Source: Clostridiales bacterium oral taxon 876 str. F0540
Lineage (GTDB): Bacteria > Bacillota > Clostridia > Clostridiales > Clostridiaceae
Assembly: GCA_000466585.1 (NCBI GenBank)
Contig: KE993462.1
Coordinates: forward strand, 71,258 to 135,257
Length of the DNA stretch: 64,000 nt
Direction of reading: 5' to 3'
In this document: positions 34,482-42,757 of the stretch, one piece after another
Layout of the letters: every line of letters begins with the position of its first letter
Position numbering within the stretch: position 1 is the first letter of the stretch
The notes under the pieces: model-generated
Seen by the model: only the letters and a program-made list of their open reading frames with translations
What the model was told of the DNA's origin: nothing
Database searches by the model: none
Made by a program: the position numbers and the translations under genes

Positions 34482-34537
34482 ATGCACAAATGAGCATAGG
34501 ATGTTAAAAAAAGGGTTAAATTACTAATGAAAACGTA

Positions 34538-34566
34538 TTGACTTAAGCATAATATTACTATATAAT
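34538..34566 (+). promoter_or_regulatory. Fructose operon promoter
   Basis: TTGACT (34538-34543), a 17-bp spacer and TATAAT (34561-34566) form a near-consensus sigma-A promoter for fruR-fruK-fruA. Confidence 0.85.
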
Positions 34567-34610
34567 CAAATCAATCAATCAAAAACATTCATAAACAATC
34601 ATAAATAATC
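34564..34610. promoter_or_regulatory. FruR operator: AATC repeats with 10-bp period
   Basis: AATC or ATTC occurs at 34577, 34587, 34597 and 34607, exactly 10 bp apart, plus earlier copies at 34564, 34569 and 34573. The array covers the transcription start. Spaced TGATT-type repeats are typical of DeoR-family sugar repressors, so FruR autoregulation relieved by fructose 1-phosphate is expected. Confidence 0.7.
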
Positions 34611-34630
34611 AGAGATGAGAGTGAGTATAA

Positions 34631-35389
34631 ATGTTTGCTGAGGAAAGACAAGAAAAAATAGCAGAGCTTTTAAAAGAGAAAAGTAGTATAAAAGTTAATG
34701 AATTATCAAATATTTTTAATGTATCTGAATCCACCATAAGAAGAGATCTCCAGGAGATGGAAGCAAAAGGACTATTAACTCGAACCCATGGTGGGGCTGT
34801 TGAAGTCAAAAAGACTAACTTTGAACCAACCTTTAAAGAAAAGGAAGACAAAAAGCATGATGAAAAGTCCGATATTGGTAAACTAGCTGCTTCTTTAATA
34901 GAGGACGGCGACACAATTATTCTTGACTCAGGAACAACAACATTAGAAATTGCAAAGCACATAAATTCAAAGAATATTACAGTTATAACTAACTCAATAG
35001 ATATTGCTTCTGAACTTTCAAATAAGGAAGATATAGAACTTATCGTTACAGGCGGAACATTAAGGAAAGTAACAAGAGCTATGGTTGGATACTTGACAGA
35101 AAGTTCTCTTAGAAATTTTAGGGTTGATAAGGCCTTTATCGGAGCTAACGGAATATCCTTAGAAGAAGGTATAACCACTCCGAATTTTACTGAAGCTCAA
35201 AGTAAGAAAGCTATGATGAATGTTGCTAATAAGGTTTATATTGTAGCTGACAGTTCTAAGTTTAATGAAGTAAGCTTCTCAGTAATAAGTCCAATCAGAG
35301 CAGCTACTGCAATAATTACAAGCAGTGATTTAAATGATGAGATGTATAGAGAATTTCAGGACGCTGGAGTTGAAGTTGTAACTAAGTAG
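34631..35389 (+). CDS. fruR: DeoR-family fructose operon repressor
   Basis: A 252-residue DeoR regulator. The N-terminal helix-turn-helix reads NELSNIFNVSESTIRRDLQEMEAKGLLTRTHGGAV, the classical DeoR signature, and the C-terminal sugar-phosphate sensor has DSGTTTLEIAKHI and TGGTLRK with the conserved DKAFIGANGIS loop. It is the first gene of the fructose operon and most likely senses fructose 1-phosphate made by the PTS. Confidence 0.9.
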   Translation: MFAEERQEKIAELLKEKSSIKVNELSNIFNVSESTIRRDLQEMEAKGLLTRTHGGAVEVKKTNFEPTFKEKEDKKHDEKSDIGKLAASLIEDGDTIILDSGTTTLEIAKHINSKNITVITNSIDIASELSNKEDIELIVTGGTLRKVTRAMVGYLTESSLRNFRVDKAFIGANGISLEEGITTPNFTEAQSKKAMMNVANKVYIVADSSKFNEVSFSVISPIRAATAIITSSDLNDEMYREFQDAGVEVVTK

Positions 35390-35432
35390 TTTCAATTAGT
35401 AAATCCCATAAATCGAAAGGATGGTTAGGAAT

Positions 35433-36368
35433 ATGGTAATAACTGTAACACTAAATCCTGCACTTGATAAGACCTTAACCATTGATAATTTTACACTTGG
35501 TACTGTAAACAGAGTATCAAATATTAGATACGATATAGGTGGAAAAGGAATAAATGTATCAAAGGTTTTAAAAAATTTTAATATAGCTTCAGTTAGTACC
35601 GGTTTCCTCGGAGGCGTTTGGGAGAAACACTTTCTTCAGGAACTAAATTCGAGAGAGATAGAGACAAAATTTGTTCATATAAAAAACAGCACTAGAACAA
35701 ATACTAAAGTAGTAGATAATTTGAATAAAGTTTACACAGATATCAATGAAGCCGGGCCGTTTATCAGCGATGGTGAATTGAATGATTTTATGGAAACCTT
35801 TAACAGCTTATGCAGCAAAGATGACATTGTAGTATTATCTGGAGGGGTAAGCACATCAATACCTTTAGATATTTACGGAAGATTGATAAAAATTGCCAAG
35901 GAGAAAGGCGCCGTAACCATACTTGATGCAGAGGGGCAGCTTCTAGAAGAAGGCATTAAAGAAAAGCCGGATGTAATCAAGCCTAATATCCAGGAACTAA
36001 GCAAACTTATGAATTTAGATGATGAGTCTGAGGACGCTATAGTTAAGGCAGCTAGAAAGCTTATTGAAGGCGGGATAAAAAAGATACTGGTTTCTTTAGG
36101 GGATAAAGGCGCAATTTATATAACTGAAAAGGGTGTTTATGGCTGTGAAGGACTAAAGGTACCGGTAAGAAGCACAGTTGGTGCCGGGGATTCTATGGTA
36201 GCCGCACTTGTTTACAGTTTAAGAAATAGCCTTAGCGAAGAAGAAACACTCCAGTTTGCAAATGCCTGTGGAGCTGCATCTGTAAGCTTGGAAGGCACAG
36301 AAGCATGCACATTAAATCAAGTAAAGCAATTATTGGATAAAATAATTGTTTCAATAAAGGAGGCTTAA
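35433..36368 (+). CDS. fruK: 1-phosphofructokinase
   Basis: A PfkB-family kinase converting fructose 1-phosphate to fructose 1,6-bisphosphate. The start VITVTLNPALDKT, the N-terminal substrate loop GGKGINVSKVL and the C-terminal catalytic motif STVGAGDSMVAA (with its aspartate) are diagnostic. Length 311 residues. ATG 35433 is preferred to 35421 because TTAGGA and AAAGGA lie upstream. It is between fruR and the PTS genes, completing the pathway. Confidence 0.94.
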   Translation: MVITVTLNPALDKTLTIDNFTLGTVNRVSNIRYDIGGKGINVSKVLKNFNIASVSTGFLGGVWEKHFLQELNSREIETKFVHIKNSTRTNTKVVDNLNKVYTDINEAGPFISDGELNDFMETFNSLCSKDDIVVLSGGVSTSIPLDIYGRLIKIAKEKGAVTILDAEGQLLEEGIKEKPDVIKPNIQELSKLMNLDDESEDAIVKAARKLIEGGIKKILVSLGDKGAIYITEKGVYGCEGLKVPVRSTVGAGDSMVAALVYSLRNSLSEEETLQFANACGAASVSLEGTEACTLNQVKQLLDKIIVSIKEA

Positions 36369-36374
36369 GTATAA

Positions 36375-36821
36375 ATGGCGACAAAGGATATGTTTTCAAA
36401 AGAAAGAGTTAACTTTAATTTAAAGTCAGCAACAAAGGATGAAGTTCTAAATGAATTAATAGAAATGCTAGTTAATGATGGCAAGATTATAGATAAAGAT
36501 GAATTTAAAAAAGCAGTTTTAAAAAGGGAAGAAGAATTTTCTACAGGTATAGGTATGGGAATTGCAATACCACATGGAAAAAGCTCAGCTGTTAAGGAAG
36601 CTTCAATAGTCTTCGGAAGAAGTGATAAAGGAATTGACTATCAATCTATGGATGATCAGCCGGCACATTTGTTTTTCCTTATAGCTGTCCCAGAACAGTC
36701 CAGTGATTTACATCTAAGAGCACTAAGCGAAATATCAAGGAAGCTAATGCACGCAGATATAAGAGAGAAGATTTATAAAGCTGATTCCTTTGAAGAATTT
36801 ATTAAGGTTTTTGAAGAGTAA
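36375..36821 (+). CDS. PTS fructose EIIA
   Basis: A 148-residue EIIA of the fructose-mannitol family that carries phosphate from HPr to EIIB on its active-site histidine (GIGMGIAIPHGKS). It begins six bases after fruK, so it is translationally coupled. In many species this domain is fused to EIIBC; here it is separate, followed by the EIIBC gene after a 108-bp gap containing a long-range stem. Confidence 0.93.
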   Translation: MATKDMFSKERVNFNLKSATKDEVLNELIEMLVNDGKIIDKDEFKKAVLKREEEFSTGIGMGIAIPHGKSSAVKEASIVFGRSDKGIDYQSMDDQPAHLFFLIAVPEQSSDLHLRALSEISRKLMHADIREKIYKADSFEEFIKVFEE

Positions 36822-36830
36822 ACTTGTTAT

Positions 36831-36900
36831 TATTGGGAAGCAGGTGTAGAAATTTTCAAGGAATTATTTATACATTGTGCTATGGCTGCTTTCCTCAATA
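36831..36900 (+). other. Long-range stem between EIIA and EIIBC genes
   Basis: TATTGGGAAGCAG (36831-36843) can pair with CTGCTTTCCTCAATA (36886-36900) with two bulges, enclosing a 42-base loop. It is too open for a normal terminator. It may tune the relative expression or stability of the two mRNA parts. Confidence 0.5.
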
Positions 36901-36929
36901 TAAAAACTACAATTTAAGGAGGATTTATT

Positions 36930-38297
36930 ATGAAATTTGTTGCAGTGACATCTTGTCCTACCGGAATTGCTCATACTTATATGGCTGCAGAGGCACTTTT
37001 AATGGCAGCAAAGGAACTTGGTCATGAAATCAAGGTAGAAACCCAGGGTTCTGTAGGCGCTGAAAACGTTATTACAGAAAAAGACTTGAAGGAAGCTAAA
37101 GCAGTTATAATAGCTGCCGACACTAACGTGGACAAGTCAAGATTTACTGGTTTGCCTATTATTGAAGTTCCTGTAAAGGATGCTATAAAAGATTCTAAAG
37201 GGCTTATAGAAAGAGCCATTAATGCAAAACCAATACAGTCAAATGCTAAGAAAATAGATGAAAAGAAAACTGAACAGAAAGAATCAAAAACAGGAGTTTA
37301 TAAACACCTAATGACCGGTGTATCCTTTATGATTCCATTCGTTGTAGCTGGAGGTCTTCTTATAGCTTTAGGCTTTGCTATTGGAGGTATTTATGTTTTC
37401 AATGCTCCCGGAACTTTAGGTGAAACTCTATTTTCAACCGGTAAAGCAGCATTTGCTTTAATGGTGCCTATACTTGGTGCTTATATATCATATTCAATTG
37501 CAGACAGACCTGGTATAGTACCTGGTATGGTAGGTGGTTTTATTGCTTCCAATAATGGATCTGGATTTTTAGGTGCAATGGTAGCCGGTTTTGCAGCTGG
37601 ATATATTGTACTTGCAATTAAGAAGTATGTTAGACTACCAAAGTCCTTACAAGGCTTGATGCCTGTACTTGTTATTCCTCTGCTTTCAGCAGCTATAATG
37701 GGAATACTTATGGTTTATGTTATAGGAAAGCCGATGGCATTATTCAATACTACTTTGGCAGGATGGTTAACTTCCTTAAGCGGAGCAAATGCTGCACTTC
37801 TTGGAATTATTCTAGGCTGTATGATGGCATTTGATATGGGAGGCCCTGTAAATAAGGCTGCTTATACTTTTGCTGCTGCTACAGTTGCAAGCGGAAAACC
37901 ATCAGCAATAATGGCTGCTGTAATGGTAGCAGGAATGGTTCCACCACTTGGAATAGCGCTTTCAACAGTAATAGCAAAGAATAAATATACATTAGAAGAA
38001 AGAGAAGCAGGTAAGGCTAACTGGGCACTTGGAATATCCTTTATAACTGAAGGAGCAATACCGTTTGCAGCAGCAGATCCACTTAGAGTTATTCCATCAT
38101 TAATGGCAGGTTCTGCAGTAGCCGGAGCTATATCAATGATATTTGGATGTACACTTATAGTTCCACACGGTGGAATTTGGGTATTAGCTATACCTAATGT
38201 TGTTACAGGACTTCTTTCTTATATTATTGCTCTTGCAGCAGGTACAGTAGTAACCGCTTTGATATTATCAGCATTAAAGAAACCAATTGAAAAATAG
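36930..38297 (+). CDS. fruA: PTS fructose EIIBC
   Basis: A 455-residue membrane transporter that takes up fructose and phosphorylates it to fructose 1-phosphate. The EIIB domain (about 1-100) has the phospho-cysteine in VAVTSCPTGIAHTYMAAEAL. A charged linker (KKIDEKKTEQKESK) leads to EIIC with about eight to nine helices and the FDMGGPVNKAAY and FITEGAIPFAAADPLRVIPS signatures. AAGGAGG precedes ATG. It is the last gene of the fructose operon and is followed by a terminator. Confidence 0.94.
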   Translation: MKFVAVTSCPTGIAHTYMAAEALLMAAKELGHEIKVETQGSVGAENVITEKDLKEAKAVIIAADTNVDKSRFTGLPIIEVPVKDAIKDSKGLIERAINAKPIQSNAKKIDEKKTEQKESKTGVYKHLMTGVSFMIPFVVAGGLLIALGFAIGGIYVFNAPGTLGETLFSTGKAAFALMVPILGAYISYSIADRPGIVPGMVGGFIASNNGSGFLGAMVAGFAAGYIVLAIKKYVRLPKSLQGLMPVLVIPLLSAAIMGILMVYVIGKPMALFNTTLAGWLTSLSGANAALLGIILGCMMAFDMGGPVNKAAYTFAAATVASGKPSAIMAAVMVAGMVPPLGIALSTVIAKNKYTLEEREAGKANWALGISFITEGAIPFAAADPLRVIPSLMAGSAVAGAISMIFGCTLIVPHGGIWVLAIPNVVTGLLSYIIALAAGTVVTALILSALKKPIEK

Positions 38298-38317
38298 CAA
38301 ATAAAATATATCATATT

Positions 38318-38364
38318 AAGCCATAAATGAGGATTATTTATCCCTATTTATGGCTTTTATTTTG
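38318..38364 (+). terminator. Fructose operon terminator
   Basis: A perfect 11-bp stem AAGCCATAAAT/ATTTATGGCTT is followed by TTATTTT. Confidence 0.8.
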
Positions 38365-38446
38365 TTCATAATATGTTAACAATGTTGTCACTTTAGCTAC
38401 ACCTTCTCCACATAGTATTTAAGTATTATTTATATGTAGAAGGTAA
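38362..38446 (+). promoter_or_regulatory. Pho-box-like repeats and hairpin in the 330-bp leader of export cassette 2
   Basis: GTTCATAATATGTTAACAATG (from 38364) contains TTCATA-N5-TTAACA, the 6-5-6 pattern of PhoP/PhoB-type boxes. A close match lies at 48759. A CCTTCT...AGAAGG hairpin (about 38401-38446) follows. No -10 box is obvious, and 180 further bases to the adaptor start at 38628 hold only AT-rich sequence with a weak TAAACA/TGTTTA dyad around 38537-38558. Confidence 0.5.
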
Positions 38447-38627
38447 AATTCTTTTACATTTATTCCTCGTGAAAACATATGAAGTTGGGTATGTTTCTGG
38501 GAATAATATAAGAATTGCATTACTTTCCATATAGGTAAACATGCTGAGCGCTGTTTATCAGTAATAAGTATAAGTTTTATTATGATTTAAAATACAATTC
38601 TATAATAAATTTTTAGGGGGAATTAAA

Positions 38628-40022
38628 GTGAAAAGCAAGATAATTAAGGCGATTATTGCTTGTGTAATAGTTTTAGGAGTTGGATTTGGAGGATACTACG
38701 GGTACAATAAAGTTTTTGCTAAAAAGCCAGTAACAGCATCAGTTCAATATATGACTGTCGCAGCCAGAAAAACAAATCTTCAGGTTAGTGTACAAGGAAC
38801 AGGTGCGGCATATGCAGCGGTTACAAAAGATGTAATACCTAATAATAATGGTACACTAAAGGACTTAACTGTAAAAGTAGGGGATAATGTTACTGCAGGG
38901 CAGAAGTTATTTACAGCAGATAGCGATGATCTTAGAAAAGCTGTTACTACCGCTCAAAATAATTTGTCAAAGCAAAATATAACTTTGCAATCCGATTTAG
39001 ATACTCAGGCAGCACAGGCAGCTGCAGCTCAAACTGTTCAACCTGGAGGACAGAATGGCCAATCAAATAATCAAAATTCATCTAAAGTAGATGATAACAA
39101 AATAGCAATGGATAGATTAAATGTTAGTGATGCGAAAAATCAATTAAATTACGCTAACCAGCAGGTATCTAAAATGACTGTTACAGCTCCTATAGGAGGT
39201 ATAATAACTGCAGTAAATAACAGTAATGGAGACAGTGTTCAGCAGAGTAAGGCTGTTCTTACAATAGTGGATACAACTTCAATGAAAGTAAAAGTTGCTG
39301 TTGATGAACTTGATATTGAAAAAATTAAACAAGGTCAGAAGGCAGAAGTTAAATTTGATGCAATAAAGGACAAGACCTATGAAGGTTCAGTTGAAACAAT
39401 TTCTCAAACGGGAACAACTTCAAATAATGTTACTACCTATGATGTAGTTGTAGCTATAAAGGATCCATCAGGTATTAAGCTTGGCATGAATGCAAATGTA
39501 AATATTCTAGTAGATGGCAAGGATAATGCATTAGTTATACCTTCAGAAGCATTAATTGATAGAAACGGAAACAAATTTGTTATGGTTCCAAACACAGATA
39601 GCAGTGCTTCAGGTTCAAACAATACAGGCAATGCTCCACAAGGAAATAATCAGCAAAATAACAGCCAGCAAAATCAACAAAATAGTACACAAGCTTCAGG
39701 AAATGGAAATTCTCAGACAAGAAACAGAAATGGACAAAGCGGACAAGGTGCAAGAAATGGAGCCTATGGCGGAGCTGCATACTCAGGTACAAGTAAGATG
39801 GTTCAGATTAAAACTGGAATGGAAAATGAAAACTATGTTGAAGTAACTGAAGGCTTAACTGAAGGACAGAAGATTTTAGTTCAGCTTCCACAAGCAAGCA
39901 GTACAACTAATAACAATAATAACAGAAATAATCTAGGTGGCTTTGGAGCCGGTGGTTTTGGCGGCGGAAACATGGGTATACAAAGAAACCAAACCGGAGG
40001 AAATGCAACCAGAAGGAATTAG
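38628..40022 (+). CDS. Membrane-fusion adaptor of a MacAB-like exporter (2)
   Basis: A 464-residue HlyD/MacA adaptor paralogous to the protein at 26110: same anchor (FGGYYGYNKVF), same GTLKDLTVKVGDNVTAGQKLF and MTVTAPIGGIITAVNN half-motifs, and the same barrel (SVETISQTGTTSNNVTTYDVVVA). It differs by two low-complexity insertions, one Gln/Asn-rich in the hairpin (AAAQTVQPGGQNGQSNNQNS) and a long Asn/Gln/Gly stretch near residues 325-385, plus a Gly-rich tail. GTG 38628 follows AGGGGG. It is the first gene of cassette 2. Confidence 0.9.
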   Translation: MKSKIIKAIIACVIVLGVGFGGYYGYNKVFAKKPVTASVQYMTVAARKTNLQVSVQGTGAAYAAVTKDVIPNNNGTLKDLTVKVGDNVTAGQKLFTADSDDLRKAVTTAQNNLSKQNITLQSDLDTQAAQAAAAQTVQPGGQNGQSNNQNSSKVDDNKIAMDRLNVSDAKNQLNYANQQVSKMTVTAPIGGIITAVNNSNGDSVQQSKAVLTIVDTTSMKVKVAVDELDIEKIKQGQKAEVKFDAIKDKTYEGSVETISQTGTTSNNVTTYDVVVAIKDPSGIKLGMNANVNILVDGKDNALVIPSEALIDRNGNKFVMVPNTDSSASGSNNTGNAPQGNNQQNNSQQNQQNSTQASGNGNSQTRNRNGQSGQGARNGAYGGAAYSGTSKMVQIKTGMENENYVEVTEGLTEGQKILVQLPQASSTTNNNNNRNNLGGFGAGGFGGGNMGIQRNQTGGNATRRN

Positions 40023-40105
40023 TTTAGATAAAATAAATATCTCGCATACTTATTCAGAGCTTTAGCCAATTATAAATATTAATGTTATAAAAAGGGGGAA
40101 GCTGC

Positions 40106-40822
40106 ATGGCAGAAACTATAAATAATAAAGAAATTATCAGTATGAGAAATATACAAAAAGTATACAAGATGGGCAGCAGTAGTTTTACAGCCTTAGAAAA
40201 AATTGATTTAACAATTACACAGGGAGAATATGTGGCTATAGTTGGACCTTCCGGCGCAGGAAAATCCACACTTATGAATATAATTGGGTGCCTTGACACT
40301 GCAACTGATGGAGAATACATTTTGGACGGCCTAAATACAAAATGTAGTGACAATAAATTAGCAGAAATAAGAAATAAAAAAATAGGATTTATATTTCAGA
40401 ACTATAATTTGCTTCCCAAGCTGAATATTTTAGAAAATGTTGAGCTGCCATTATTATATCTGGGGTATCCAAACGGTAAGATTAGGGAAAGAGCAAAGCA
40501 AGCCTTGCAGAAGGTAGGACTTGAAACACATTTAAAGCACAAGCCTTCAGAGCTATCTGGAGGTCAGATGCAAAGGGTTGCCATAGCAAGAGCTTTAGTT
40601 ACAGATCCTCAGATTATATTGGCCGACGAGCCTACAGGAGCCCTTGACAGCAAAACCGGTAAAGAAGTTCTCAAAATGCTTACTGATCTAAATAGTGAAG
40701 GAAACACTATAATAATGATAACTCACGATAGGGAAATTGCAGCTTATACAAAAAGAATAATAACCGTAAAGGATGGACAAATTACCTCAGATATGTTAAA
40801 TGAAAAAGAGGTGACAGCATGA
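40106..40822 (+). CDS. MacB-type ABC exporter ATPase (2)
   Basis: A 238-residue ATPase nearly identical to that at 27329, with GPSGAGKS, FIFQNYNL, LSGGQMQR, ILADEPTGALD and ITHDRE in the same positions. The two differ mostly in the first 25 and last 15 residues. AAAGGGGG precedes ATG 40106. It overlaps the permease gene by four bases. Confidence 0.94.
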   Translation: MAETINNKEIISMRNIQKVYKMGSSSFTALEKIDLTITQGEYVAIVGPSGAGKSTLMNIIGCLDTATDGEYILDGLNTKCSDNKLAEIRNKKIGFIFQNYNLLPKLNILENVELPLLYLGYPNGKIRERAKQALQKVGLETHLKHKPSELSGGQMQRVAIARALVTDPQIILADEPTGALDSKTGKEVLKMLTDLNSEGNTIIMITHDREIAAYTKRIITVKDGQITSDMLNEKEVTA

Positions 40823-42018
40823 AATTTACAAGATTAATAAAAATGGCATTGTCATCTGTATGGAATAACAAGATGAGATCCTTTCTAACAATGCTTGGTA
40901 TAATTATAGGTATATCTTCTGTAATTATATTAGTTGGAATAGGTACAGGAACACAAAAGCAGATTACAGATCAAATAGAAAAACTAGGAACTAATCTTAT
41001 TACTGTTAATATAACAGGAAATAGGACACCTACAATTACTGATTCAGAGCTCGAAGAGCTTAAAACAAAGCCTGGAATTAAACAAATAGCCCCTGCATTA
41101 TCTCAAGGAAATGTAAATATAAAGGCAGGAGATAAATCAGGAACAACAAACTTGGAAGCTTCAACACCTAATTATGCGGAAATTAGAAAGCTTACAGTTG
41201 TATCAGGAAGATTTATCAATCAAAAGGATATTGATGATAGATTTAAGGTGCTTGTAATAGGACCTGAAACAGCTCAGACTTTATTCAGCACAACAAACGT
41301 TGTTGGGAGTAAAATGTATGTAAACGGAATTGAATTCACTATTGTCGGAGTACTAAAATCTGAAGGAACTTCAGCTGCAGGCTCAAGTGATGATAGAATT
41401 ATTCTTCCGTTATCTACTGCAGAAAGACTTCTCAAAAACAGCAATGTACGAAACTTCTATATCGAGGCTGAAAGCAAGGATAAGGTTGATACTGCAATGT
41501 CATACCTGCAATTATTCTTAAATAAAAAGTATAAGATTAGCAACACTAATACTAATACTCAAAATACAAGAAATTATTACAGAGTTATGAATCAGACAAG
41601 TATCTTGGAGACAGCTAATTCTACTACTCAAAGCATGACAGCAATGCTTGCCGGAATAGCTGCAATATCACTTTTAGTAGGTGGAATTGGTATTATGAAT
41701 ATAATGCTGGTATCTGTAATTGAAAGAACCAGGGAAATCGGAATAAGGAAAGCAATCGGAGCGAAGAGAAGAACTATACTTATTCAATTTCTGATTGAAG
41801 CCGCTAGTATCAGTGGACTTGGTGGAATAGTAGGAGTACTTTTTGGGCATTTAGGGGCTTACTTAGGACAGCAGTGGTTTAAAACAACTATTCTTATATC
41901 AAATAATATTGTAATTGCAGCATTTGCTTTCTCTGTTGTAGTTGGTATAGTTTTCGGAATATATCCTGCAAACAAGGCTTCAAAGCTTAATCCTATAGAA
42001 GCACTTAGATTTGAATAA
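40819..42018 (+). CDS. MacB-type ABC exporter permease (2)
   Basis: A 399-residue MacB/FtsX-like permease, paralogous to that at 28042. The helices and the IERTREIGIRKAIGAKRRTIL cytoplasmic loop are almost the same; most differences are in the extracellular domain (for example the segment around residues 230-260). The ending GIYPANKASKLNPIEALRFE is conserved. It is the last transporter gene of cassette 2, followed by a hairpin and then a two-component system. Confidence 0.92.
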   Translation: MKFTRLIKMALSSVWNNKMRSFLTMLGIIIGISSVIILVGIGTGTQKQITDQIEKLGTNLITVNITGNRTPTITDSELEELKTKPGIKQIAPALSQGNVNIKAGDKSGTTNLEASTPNYAEIRKLTVVSGRFINQKDIDDRFKVLVIGPETAQTLFSTTNVVGSKMYVNGIEFTIVGVLKSEGTSAAGSSDDRIILPLSTAERLLKNSNVRNFYIEAESKDKVDTAMSYLQLFLNKKYKISNTNTNTQNTRNYYRVMNQTSILETANSTTQSMTAMLAGIAAISLLVGGIGIMNIMLVSVIERTREIGIRKAIGAKRRTILIQFLIEAASISGLGGIVGVLFGHLGAYLGQQWFKTTILISNNIVIAAFAFSVVVGIVFGIYPANKASKLNPIEALRFE

Positions 42019-42035
42019 AAAATAAAGTATAATGT

Positions 42036-42060
42036 AAGTAGATTGCCTCGCAATCTACTT
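42036..42060. repeat. AAGTAGATTGC hairpin, copy 1
   Basis: A perfect 11-bp stem (AAGTAGATTGC/GCAATCTACTT) with loop CTC lies between the permease gene and the response regulator. The same two arms with loop TTG occur at 45906-45930. No T-run follows (AATTATT). Confidence 0.75.
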
Positions 42061-42079
42061 AATTATTAAGGAGGTTTCT

Positions 42080-42757
42080 ATGAAAGAGAAAATTCTTGTT
42101 GTAGATGATGAGGAAAGAATGAGAAAGCTTATAGCTGCTTATTTAAAAAAGCAAGGATATGAGCCGATAGAAGCTGAAAATGGTTTGGAAGCATTAAGAA
42201 TTTTCGAAAATGAAAAAATTCATTTAATAGTACTTGATGTTATGATGCCTGTTATGGATGGCTGGACAGCCTGCAAGGAAATTAGAAAAATTTCTGATGT
42301 CCCCATAATATTTTTAACAGCAAAAGGTGAGGATGAGGACATGCTGCTTGGCTTTGAATTCGGCACTGACCATTACCTTACTAAACCCTTTGATATGAGA
42401 GTACTTTTAGCTCATATCAAAGCTCTGATTAATAGAGTTTATAATGCTAATACTCAGACTAAGAAGGAAATTCATATTAATGGACTTCATATTGATGAAT
42501 TATCTCACAGAGTAACGATAAACGGCGAAAATTTAAACTTATCTCCAAAGGAATATGATTTACTGGTGTATTTTGCCGCAAATAATGGTATTGTTTTAAC
42601 CAGAGAGAAAATATTAGATTACATTTGGGGAATGGATTACTTTGGCGATTATAGAACTGTAGACAGTCATATAAGGAGATTGAGAGATAAGCTTGGAGAG
42701 AATGCCAATTTAATTACAACAATAAGAGGGGTTGGTTATAAGTTTGAGGCTCAATAA
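42080..42757 (+). CDS. OmpR/PhoB-family response regulator (2)
   Basis: A 225-residue regulator with receiver residues in VDDEER, VLDVMMPVMDGW (phospho-aspartate near 53) and YLTKPF, and a winged helix ending RTVDSHIRRLRDKL. It is only distantly similar to the regulator at 23851. AAGGAGG precedes ATG 42080. Its gene overlaps the kinase gene that follows. Its target may be cassette 2. Confidence 0.93.
   Translation: MKEKILVVDDEERMRKLIAAYLKKQGYEPIEAENGLEALRIFENEKIHLIVLDVMMPVMDGWTACKEIRKISDVPIIFLTAKGEDEDMLLGFEFGTDHYLTKPFDMRVLLAHIKALINRVYNANTQTKKEIHINGLHIDELSHRVTINGENLNLSPKEYDLLVYFAANNGIVLTREKILDYIWGMDYFGDYRTVDSHIRRLRDKLGENANLITTIRGVGYKFEAQ

Noticed and set aside
26110..42018. Assembly duplication explaining the two export cassettes
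   Set aside because: Sequences differ at many third positions, the adaptors carry different insertions, and the flanking genes differ, so the copies are genuine paralogues.
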